Part shown: piece after piece, positions 34,901-46,900 of the stretch
How positions within the stretch are numbered: position 1 is the first letter of the stretch
Layout of the letters: each line of letters opens with the position of its first letter
Assembly: GCF_020080835.1 (NCBI RefSeq)
Contig: NC_058160.1
Span: 29,685,152-29,749,151 of the forward strand
Source: Cotesia glomerata
Lineage: Eukaryota; Arthropoda; Insecta; Hymenoptera; Braconidae
DNA: 64,000 bases
Reading direction: 5' to 3'
Translations under genes and position numbers: made by a program
The notes under the pieces: generated by a model
What the model saw: the letters and a program-made list of their open reading frames with translations, nothing else
What the model was told of the DNA's origin: nothing
Database searches by the model: none

Positions 34901-37900
34901 AAAATATAAATATTACAGAACTTAATATAGAAAGTTTAAAAGCCACAATTTATAATTTAATATCCAAAATAAGTGATTAGTAGCTGTCACTATAGTAAAT
35001 AACGACTCTTTCATCTTAAAAAATTACAGTTTCAAACAGTAAAAATTGCCATTTCAATATATAGTCGATATTATGAGGAGAAGGGGAACTCAGATGAAAG
35101 AGAAGAGGGTCTCACTCTGGGAGAATTTAACATTTGAAACAGTAAAAATATACATTTTACCAGTCCAAGCAAGTCAATAATTACAGTTTGATTTTTAGTG
35201 TTGCGTTTAAAATTATAGACATAAAGGTACTAATAAACAAAGGAAATAAAAAAAATTTGCTTTAATATGGCTCTTTACCGTAAGATGGATGGTGGCGTTG
35301 TTTGCTCGGTGGGTCTTATATACGTGACTGAAAAAAGTAGTCAGTACTTGTCTCGGATAGCTTAACTGGTAGAGCCCTTGGCGCGTAACCGAGAGATCTG
35401 GGTTCGATTCCCAGTCTGGGCTGTCTGATTATTTTTTCAATTACGGAAAAATTCCCACTGAGTAGGTTCCCCCCCCCCCCTTTCCCCTATCCGTTCTTTC
35501 CCAACTCCCTTAAAAAAATTTGCTTTAATATGGCTTTTACCATCTTAAAGCTTTAAATCTTAAAGCTTTACATTTATGTCTATAATTGCTCAAACTTTCT
35601 TCATACAATTTTGTTACTTTTTTCTTCTGTTATTTTTTATGTTTATCTACTCGAGTAGCCACGAAGTGATTACTACAATCTGAATTTATTATTTAATTTT
35701 CTTGGTTATCTTGTCATTACTACTAAAATAATTTTAAAATAATAACTTTGTAAAAATTATTAACCCTGTTAATGGCTACGGCTGTTGGGTTTGGTTGTAT
35801 TTAAATAAATAAATAAATAAATAAAATTTACCATTTTACTTTGTAAATATTGACGTTGATTGTATTAGAAATTTACTAACTTTATTTTATACTTTTTACA
35901 TATCATTGCGATCATTTTTTAGGTACGAAATGATAAATATCAAAGTCTGAATTCTTCATTATTATACGTAAACATTTTAGACACTTACATAGCGAATATT
36001 ACTGTTTGAAATAGTATTTTCTTCCATGTAAAGAGTAAATTGTAACGTTTAAATGGTAAATATTATAAAGTGAATAGTAAAATCACGATTTTACTGTTTG
36101 AAATGGTAATTTTTAGCAGTTGATCATTACTTATTATAAATCGACTGTTATTTATTACAGTTTACTTTTTTACGTGTAGTAACCTTGCAGTCACTACGTG
36201 ATTGCCGTGACTTTTGAACTATAAATAAATAAAATTTTGCTTTATTAAATAATGAATTTCGTTAAATTGCACTGTACTTTCTTAAAAATAGACATTTTTA
36301 AAGATATAAGCTCATTTCGATGTTACACTCATCAAGAGCTTTCATTTGAGTACCCACATACATTTTCATATATTTTTCATATATTCATATATATAAATAT
36401 ATAAAATATATGAAAAACTGATGTGGGTACTCGAATGAAAGGCCTTGATGAATATAATGTCGGGGTGAGCTTATATCTTTAAAAATATCAATAGTTCACG
36501 AGATACGAGGTCATTTCTTAATTATGTTAAATTGCACTGTACTTTTTTAAATATTGAAGTTTTTAAAGATACAAGCTCATCCCGATGTTATACTCATCAA
36601 GAGCTTTCATTTGAGTACCCACATACATTTTCATATATTTTTCATATATTCATATATATAAATATATAAAATATATGAAAAATTGATGTGGGTACTCGAA
36701 TGAAAGGCCTTGATGAATATAATGTCGGGGTGAGCTTATATCTTTAAAAATATCAATAGTTCACGAGATACGAGGTCATTTCTTAATTATGTTAAATTGC
36801 ACTGTACTTTTTTAACTATTGAAGTTTTTAAAGATACAAGCTCATCCCGATGTTATACTCATCATGAGCTTTCATTTGAGTACCCATATGCATTTTTCAT
36901 ATATTTGTCATATATACAATGTATTAGAGTGGGTCAAAAAAATCGATTATTTTTTTTTTAACTTCTAATATTGAAAAGTTGGTTCTCAGGCACCTCTAGA
37001 AAATTCTCACCAAATTTGAGCTCTTAATATTGATAGGAAGTTTATCCTCATCACAGTTTTATATGTTTTGTTAGTTTCTTATAAAAAAGATCATAGCTTA
37101 CTATTGATCAATTTTTTAATCAAATTTTTATACATATTTTTGTAGAAAATTGAATGATCTACAAAAAAGATTTGATATATATAAGCGATTACATTAACCA
37201 TTTCAAAGATATCCGAGATCAAAGTTTAAAAAATTTATGAAAAAAAAATTTTTTTTTTTAATTTCCTACCACATTAAATTTTTGTGATTATCTGTATCTG
37301 TTAAATTGTTATTTTCCAAGATGAGGAGTAACTCAATTAAAAACCCCGACCGGTAAAAATACACACCCGCTTGCGAGGGAAAATCCAATCCAATCTCTGA
37401 ATAACCGAATCACTAAATAAAACGCCCAGACCAATTAATCTCATCGTTATAATTATCCCAAAGTTTTCTTTAAATTTTATTTATAATTTATTCTTTTATT
37501 TTTATTCGCCGAGGCCATTATTCATTCGAACGTTCGATAATTTATTTGCTGCTATTAATAAATTTATAAAGGGTCTTACAATTTTTTTTTATTAAAAATA
37601 ATAAACATAACTATTATTAATAATACATTATTACTAATACTATTATTATTAATACATTATTTGTATTTATGTATTTAAGGTTGTTATTAGAAAATTCGAT
37701 CGTTATCATTACGAAGATGTGCTATTGGCAGCTGTCAAATGAAACATTCATGACTCGTGTAGATGAATAATAAATCAATGCTCTATTTTCAAAAATTACA
37801 TATATCATGTATGTGTATAAATAGTAAAATCACGGAATTGAATAAATGAAAAATGAGAAAGATATCAATCATATTTAATAAATACCAACGTATCAGATTT

Positions 37901-40900
37901 ATTAACGACTTTGAATTTTGTATCGGAGATAGTGAGTGTTTAGAGTGTGGGTGTAGTACAAGAGTGGGTGCATGAGTGATACTAAAATATTATATATGTG
38001 AGATTTTAGAAGGGTAAATTTATTCGATCGTTAGATGAAATAACATTTTATTATTATTATCATTAAATAAAAAATTACACTGACAGAAGAATTTGTTTAT
38101 ATTTAATAAACTTTATTAATTGTTAATAAATATTTATTAATGATTAATGAATATTTATTAAATGTTAACAAATAATTATTTAAAATCAAAAGCAAAAATA
38201 GCAATTTTCTTTTGTTTTTAATATTTAAAAATATAAAAGATTATTTTTTTATTTTTTCTAAACTATTCTATTTAAATAAAAAAAAAATATTAATAATTTT
38301 TTTTTTTATTATTTTTCAAGGAAAAAAAATATTAATAATTTTTTTTTTATTATTTTTCAAGTAAAAAAAAATATTAATAATTTTTTTAAAATTATATTTC
38401 AAGATAAAATTAATTTAATTAAAAAGTATAATTAATAATTGCACTGATAGAAGGATTTGTTTATATTAAATAAGTTTTATTAACTGTTAATAAATGATTT
38501 TTTAACATCATAGGATTTAATAAATATTTATTCATAGTTAATAAATTATTTATTAAATACGATTTATTAAATGTTAATAAATATTTATTAATAGTTAATG
38601 TAGTTTAAAATAAAAAGCTAAAATAGAAATTTTCTTTTGACACTTTTTATAACTCAGCTGGAATTCATGATAATAATTAAATTCACTAAATAAACTAACG
38701 TTTTTAATATTTAAAAATATAAAAGATAATTATGAGCTGTGATAGAATTCGGCATGTTACAATAAACGTTATTATAATGTAATATAATTAATGCAAGTAA
38801 TTTATAAAGATGATTTTTGTTTATAAGCAATCTTCATATCATATTTTATTGCAAGCGAAACAAATTCACTCAACAAAATATTTATTAACTGTTAATAAAT
38901 ATTTTTTAACTATTAATAAATACTTATTAACTATTTATAAATGTACTTTTCTCCCAAATAAATATTTATTTTAATTAAACTATTTTATTAAATAATTTTA
39001 AGTGAAAAATACTTTATTTAGTAAATATTTTTACTTAGTAAAAATATTTTAAATATTTTTACATTTAAAATACTTTAAAAATTTTTTATATTTAAAATAT
39101 TTAAAAATTACAAAATATTTATTAACTGTTAATAAATATTTTTTAACTATTAATAAATACTTATTAACTATTTATAAATGTACTTTCTTCCCAAATAAAT
39201 ATTTATTAAAATTTAATAAATCAAATAATTGTCTTTAAATTAATTAAATTATTAATAGCTCTATCAGTGTAGTTTATTTCTTAAAATTTTGAGTTTTTAA
39301 CTTTCAATTCAAAATTGTGAGTCAAATATTGAAGATTAGAAAAAATAATCAAACTTTTTTTATAGAGAATTTTATTATCTACAAAAAAAGTCTTCAATTT
39401 TATCCTATATCTCTTCCGTTCTTCAGAAATTAAATTTAAAGTTCAAAAATTAAGTAATAAACTATCCGTAGTTTTCAAAAGTTCAAATTATTGCTTGCGG
39501 CTAAAATATTGAAGATACAAAAAAATCATGTCTTTTTTTGATTAAATTTTCTACAAAAAAAATTCCTTATCAATTTTATCGTATCTAATTATTGAGCCAA
39601 AATAAACAAAATAGGCTAAAAATTCCACCGTCTTATGTAACTATTAAATATTAACTTAAAAATTTATTGTTATTGTTATTATGATTATTAAAAAAACTGT
39701 AATGTATATAATAGAGCATTAACGTCACTTAACCGACGAGTACCGCAACAGTCTGGTCACCTGTGACGTCATAAAATCGTCTAAAGTTAAAATAGAACAG
39801 GGCCGCTAACAATCTAAATTTAACCGGATTAATTAAGATCCTCGTTTTGCAACCATTTTCATTAAACGAATTTTTGTAATCGGCTTACTATTCCCTCCTA
39901 TTTATATTTTAATATTTATCTGAATATTAATATTGATATTTATATTTTTACAAACCAGGGCGGCTCCTGCGAGTCTCTGTCGTCGAAGGGAGGAGCGCTG
40001 GCTGGTAGCGATTCCGGTGGCCCAGAATTGAGCGATAGCGGAGGCGGACCACCTGGCGAATGGGATGCAGTGCCCGCGATCGTTAGACAATGCATCAAAC
40101 ATCTCGAGCTGACGGGGTTGAGAACGTTAGGAATTTTTCGGGTTTCGCCATCCAAGAAGCGGGTCAGACAAGTATGTTTCTATTTTTATTAATTACTTAA
40201 ATTTTCATTAATATAATTTAATTTTTTTTATCATGCTATCAATTTTTAATTAATTATAAAGTGAGTAAATATTTTTTAACCGAGAAATAATTTTTAAAAA
40301 ATAATTTTTTTTTTTTTTTTTCTAATAAATAATAATAAAATTTAATTATTAATTTGCAGCTTAGAGAAAATTTTGATTGCGGAAGAGATGCTAAAATAGA
40401 TGCTGATCAATGTCCTCACGACGTTGCAACCCTTCTTAAAGAGTATTTCCGCGATTTACCGGACCCACTGCTTTGCCGAGACCTTTATCAAGCCTTCGTT
40501 CACACTCAGAGTAAGCGATATTAATTAATTAAAATTTGGCATTAATATTAAATAATATTATTATAATTATTAAGGTAGTCCTGTCGATTTTGCAAAAATT
40601 AAATTTAAAAATCTAGAATCACTTTATTTATATTGAAAATTTATGTAATTAATTTAATTAATTATTAATATTATATATTTTGAATTTGTATTTTTAATAA
40701 TTTAATTAAAAATTTTTTTTAAATAAATAAAACTTTAATTTTTGATAAAATTCAATCTTAAATTAAAAAATTATTAAAATTCAATAAAGCTAGACGACGT
40801 TTTTAATTTTTTATTAAATTAGGACAATAAAATATTTTTTAAAAGTTCACTTACAATTTTTTACAGTTAAAAAAATTTTTAAAAATTGTTTTTATAGTAA

Positions 40901-43900
40901 TTTTTTAAATAAAAAACATTCTAAAAATTTTTAAATGTTGGCTAACATGATTTTTATAAAATTAAATACTTTTTAAAAATTTAATACTATATTCCTGTAA
41001 TGTATTAAATTTTAAATAGTCATTATTACCGACAGTAGTACTTTAAATAATATTAAAAAAAATCTAAAATAAATGAATAATAAAACTGAATCAGGTGTTA
41101 CTTCTGTGCAGAAATACGAAATAGACGGCTCCAGCAAGAGGCGCTCCAGCACCTTATCCAGCTACTACCAACACCGAATAGAGAGACTCTTTGGGCCTTG
41201 CTGACCTTTTTGACTGAAGTCGCTGCCAACAGCGAGGACGTCAGAGACGAAACCGGCGAATGGATTCCCGGGAATAAGATGGATCTCACTAACCTAGCTA
41301 CAGTAACTATCTACTAAAAAAAAAAAAAAATAAATAAATAAATTATATAGCACTAAAGTTAGCCGACTTTTTTTTGAATTAGAGATTTTTTTTTAATTAT
41401 TAAATTAGAACTAAAAAAGATTTTTAAAAAATTGCACGTATAGTTTTTCAAGTTTTTTACAAATGAAAATTTTTTAAAAATTTTTTTGTAATAATTTTTT
41501 CATTAAAAAAAATTCTATATAAATTTTTTGACTTTCTAAAGAATAATACTAAAGTTAGCCGACGTTTTTAATTTCTGATCATTTTTCATTTGTGAAATTA
41601 AAACTAAAAAATATTTTTTAAAAATTGCACGTATAGTTTTAAAAGTTTTTTACAAATGAAATTTTTTTTTCAATTTTTTTGCAATAATTTTCTCAATAAA
41701 AAAAATTCTAAAAATTCTATATAAATTCCTTGACTTTCTAAAGATATTATAAATGATAAATAATCTATTAATTTAAAGGTATTTGCACCGAACATCCTTC
41801 ACTGCGTGAAACCCGGACAAACAAGATCAGAAGTGTCGGTAGAGCGAGCAGAAGAGCGGATCGACGTGATTAATGTCGTCCGTGCATTGCTGGAGAACTC
41901 AGCAACTCTGTTTACAATCCCAGCTGCTCTTCTCGATGAGCTTTATCTCCACATGATGGATACTCACCCTGCAGATCTTGACCTTGCGCTCTCACGACGA
42001 GCCGAAGAGTGAGTTTCTTTCAATCTAAATCCCAAATCTCTCCTTTTCTCCCTTCAAATTAAATAAAAAAAAAAATATATCATTTATCACTCGAGTAAAT
42101 CCTCAGAAAAATTAATTATACATCATTAATATCTAATTCATATTATTATAATTATTATAAACATATTATAATTTATAAAAACTAATTCTAAAATGTTTTG
42201 CTAAAATTTATAAAGCCTATAAAAATTTACTTTAATTTATAAAAATTGCTCACTATTAATGTAATACTCTGTACTTTACGGCCCTTAGGGAACACTTGTT
42301 CTAGGGTCGATTGAATTAAATAAATAAATATCAATAAAAATTTTTTTTTTACCAATTTCAGGCAATGCAACGACGAAGTGGACCCCTGCAGCGAAGCGGA
42401 GACTTTTTCAGTAGACGAAGCTCTTGGAGGAATAATTTCCACCGCCCAGACGGCCAAGAAAGTCTGGTCCCGGGAGCAGTGTCTCCACCAGATGGCTGGA
42501 ATCGGAGGAGACATCGGACCGAAGCCGCGACGGCCCAAACGGCCCAGCAGCAGAAGGAAAGAAGAAGGCAGGAGCAATAGCGTGGACAGTGGATCCAGTG
42601 AGGACCCCGCGGACCCTAGACGGAAGTCCTCTCCGATGATCATCACTGCAAGTCTCACTATTCCCATGACCGGAGCCTTCACTCTGAACCTCGACGATCC
42701 TGACATCCCTTTCATCGAGGAACAGCCCAAACCTTCGGTGCCTCCTAGGCGACAGCGGCAGCGCTCAATTTCCGGCTGCAGCGAAGGTAAAAAAATTATT
42801 AATATTTTATTTGATAAAAAATAAAAGTTTTGTGAACGCTACACTGAAAAAAAAATTAACTTAGGTCAAGAAAAAAATTCTTGGACCAAGAATATAATTT
42901 TGAAGAGGGTAATTGTCTTGAATCAAGACGAAAAATTCTTGAATCAAGTAAAATTTCCTTAAATCAAGAATTTTTCTACTCAAATCAAGAATATTAAGTT
43001 TTTCAAAACTATATAGGTACTGACGGTCTAATTAGCAATTTGTCTAACTCTTTATTTTTTAAAGGGTGATTTTTTAACATTTTTATGTACACGGAAAAAA
43101 GTAAGCTGTAATAAATAATAGTCGATTTATAATAAGTAATGATCAACTGCTAAAAATTACCATTTCAAACAGTAAAATCGTGATTTTACTATTCACTTTA
43201 TAATAGTTACCATTTAAACGTTACAATTTACTCTTTACATGGAAGAAAATACTATTTCAATCAGTAATATTCGCTATGTAAATGTCTAAAATGTTTAAGT
43301 ATAATAATTGAGAATTCAGTCTTTGATATTTATCATTTCATACCTAAAAAATGATCGCAATGATATGTAAAAAGTATAAAATAAAGTTAGTAAATTTCTA
43401 ATACAAGCAACGTCAATATTTACAAAGTAAAACGGTAAATTTTAAACGCAACGCTAAAAATCAAACTGTAATTATTGATTTGCTTGGACTGGTAAAATGT
43501 ATATTTTAAAAGTATAATTTTTACTGTTTCAAATGTTAAATTCTCCCAGAGTGAAACCCCCTTCTCTTTCATCTGAGTTCCCTTTCTCCTCATAATATGA
43601 ACTATATATTGAAATGGCAATTTTTACTGTTTGAAAGTGTAATTTTTTAAGATGAAACAGTCGTTATTTACTATAGTGACAGCTACTAATCACTTATTTT
43701 GGATATTAATTTATAAATTGAGGCTTTTATACTTTCTACATTAAGTTCTGTAATATTTATATCTTTGCCACGCCGATGTCCGCTTTACTGTATGAAACTA
43801 TAACAATTAATCGGAATCCGAGTGAATATTACAGTTTACTTTTTTCCGTGTAGCAATAATCCAATTATAAATTATTTGAATGATTCAAAGCTAAATATTA

Positions 43901-46900
43901 TATCTCTATTAGATATTAATGATATTTTAAACTTTTATTAATTTTATCAACCGTGATTTTATTATAATTCTTCTAACCCGTTATCACCTATTCGGTCATT
44001 TTCATGCTAGTATAAATCTAATTTCAAGTGGATGGAAATTTCCATCTTCACTAACAATTTGAGACAATTCGTCTTCGGATAGTTAGGTCGATGGGCAACC
44101 ATCGAACTTGAACACTAGTTAGCTGGTGAATGCTAGTATCTGTTCGACTATATGTTAAGTATTAACGATGGAAAGCTACTGAGAATAAAGGGCAACTTTG
44201 AAAAAATCCATGAAAAATTAACCAAGCCAGGAATCGAACCTGGATTTCCCCGATTACATGTCAGGATGCTTTACCAGTTAAGCTACCGGGTCATTCTCCA
44301 CTTACTTTCTCTCAGTATACACTTAACTCTCCCAATTAATTATTGCCATATTAAAGCAAATTTTAAGGGAGTTGGGAAAGAACGGATAGGGGAAAGGGGG
44401 GGACCTACTCAGTGGGAATTTTTTTTTTTTCCGTAATTGAAAAAATAATCAGACAGCCCAGACTGGGAATCGAACCCAGATCTCTCGGTTACGCGCCAAG
44501 GGCTCTACCAGTTAAGCTATCCGAGACAAGTACTGACTACTTCATTCAGTCACGTATATAAGACCCACCGAGCAAACAACGCCACCGTCCATCTTACGGT
44601 AAAGAGCCATGTAGTGGCTGGATATATATTAATTGGGAGTATACGTGGGAGATCCAGGTTCGATTCCTGGCTTGGTTAATTTTTCATGGATTTTTTCAAA
44701 GTTGCCCTTTATTCTCAGTAGCTTTCCATCGTTAATACTTAACATATAGTCGAACAGATACTAGCATTCACCAGCTAACTAGTGTTCAAGTTCGATGGTT
44801 GCCCATCGACCTAACTATCCGAAGACGAATTGTCTCAAATTGTTAGTGAAGATGGAAATTTCCATCCACTTGAAATTAGATTTATACTAGCATGAAAATG
44901 ACCGAATAGGTGATAACGGGTTAGAAGAATTAATGATATTAAATGATTTTTAGTAGATTTCATAAAAATCTAACTATTGTATTTGTCCTTATGACGTAAA
45001 TTTCCATAAATTTTGTTATATTTCGACCTAACTCGACGAACTGAGTCAGAAAATACATATGGCTCGAAAGTTTATATATGTATGTATATATATATATATA
45101 TACGATATGCCTGCTTGTCACGACGATAGCGTCAACAATTCTTAAGGTAGGTTGTCAGTAAATATGTCACAAATTAGTTCTAACCATTGTTTTCTTCAAC
45201 TAAAATTTTATCCGGTTGCAACATTCTGATTAACTTGAAAACTGTTGTTTCTAAGCAGTTACTTAAAATTTGGACATTTATAATTCAAATCTTATAATCT
45301 GTGCAATTCTTTGGTAAATATTTGGGAAACTTTTTCTTCACAAGATAATTTTTTTCCAAAATTTGTTGTAAATAGTTTTAAATTTATTATTGAATTTTGT
45401 TTTTAATTCATGAATTAAGTTATACATTATCAGTGTTATTATATTATTTTATTAAATAGTATATTACACACCTAGGGAAGTAAAGTAAGAAATGTCTCAG
45501 ATCACATGTAATTGTTGGCCGAGGCGAAGCCGAGGTCAACAAACATGTGATCTGAGGCTTTCTTATTTACTTCCCGTGGAGTGTATACTATTTTTTTGTC
45601 CAACGAAGGCGGAAAGAGGCAACTTAGTTTAGCGCAGCGGGACGAAAGTTGGCACTTTCCGCCCGGAGGGCAAAAAAATCAATTTTATTTATTTGAAAAA
45701 TCTACTTCCATTTCGACTGCCGAATGGCTTTTTTTTTTAAAGTGAAATTAGAACGTCGATACTTGATTTAAAAATATTTTTTTTTTCTGTTTAGGTGGCA
45801 GACATGGAAGCGACAGTGCTGTGGGTTCATCAGCGACCTTGTCTGGAGATCAGCCGCCAAGCTCGCCCCCGTCTTGGGCTTCTTCTCCTCCAGCTAGTCC
45901 TGACAGCACAGTTACTGCTGTTTCTTACATCCCGGATCAGCAGGCTGTTTTGCAGAGGGTTTCCTTTACTACTTCCAACGAAGTCAGGCAGATTTCTAGA
46001 TCCGTCAGCCAGGAAGCCTCTAAAGCTGTTATTTCACCCGCTTACACGCCTAGTATCACCAGTATTGGTGGCGCTGTCTTAAGGTGATTATTTTTTATTA
46101 GTTTTGTTAATTAAAAGATCATTTTTCTTCCGGGAATCAATTATTTTCTTACACAAAAAGTTTTATTAATATTCATATAATTTTTTTTTAGTTCAATAAA
46201 TGCGCTCTTTAATAACACAAAAAATATTTAACTTTATTTTTTTTTATACGGGGCTTCTCCACAAAGTTAGTATAAAGCTGATGTAAATTATAAGTTGATC
46301 ATAGCTTATCTAAAATATTAAATTCAAAATTAAATACCTCAACGTATAAGTAGATATTGTAGAAACTACAGAGATTAATATTTATTTAACACTTTCAATT
46401 TTATTCTAATTAAAAAAATAGAATTTTTTCAAAAAATTAATTATATAATAATTATTAAATCAAAAATTATATTTATTAATTTATTAGAACCCAAAAAGAC
46501 CCCAACGTATCATTCCAAACAGTTAAAGTCGGCGATATGACCACAGCAGTTAAAACCGACTGTAAATAAAAATTTATTTATTTATTTATTTATTACAGTT
46601 GATTTTTTTTTTATTAAAATAAAATTGCAAGTGTTAATAACTAAGCCAGTATTAATAACTGGGTCTTGTACCTTACTACTATGTAGAATATTTAAGATTG
46701 GGTCAGTCGTTCTGGAAATATAATTTATGTAAATCAGAAAAATTTAATTTTGAGATAAAAACGCATTTAAAGTTTTTTTATTAATTAATTAATTTATTTA
46801 TTTTAAGTTCAAACACTAATCGGTAATATACAACAAATTAGCAATATTATAAATTATAAATTTTTAATAAATATATTGGAAAAAAAATTAATTATTCATT

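Noticed and set aside
35350..35422. Functional tRNA-Thr gene
   Set aside because: Position 33 is not T, the acceptor stem is imperfect and the segment is repeated with flanking body sequence, so a SINE is more likely.
35249..35535. TTTGCTTTAATATGGC on both sides of the SINE as a target duplication
   Set aside because: The same phrase occurs at the 3' side of the independent copy at 44350, so it is part of the element rather than duplicated target.
39902..40155. Two minus-strand frames over exon 5
   Set aside because: They are antisense of the RhoGAP domain exon.
42227..42730. Minus-strand 167-codon frame over exon 9
   Set aside because: It is the antisense of a coding exon whose splice sites and phases are well supported on the plus strand.
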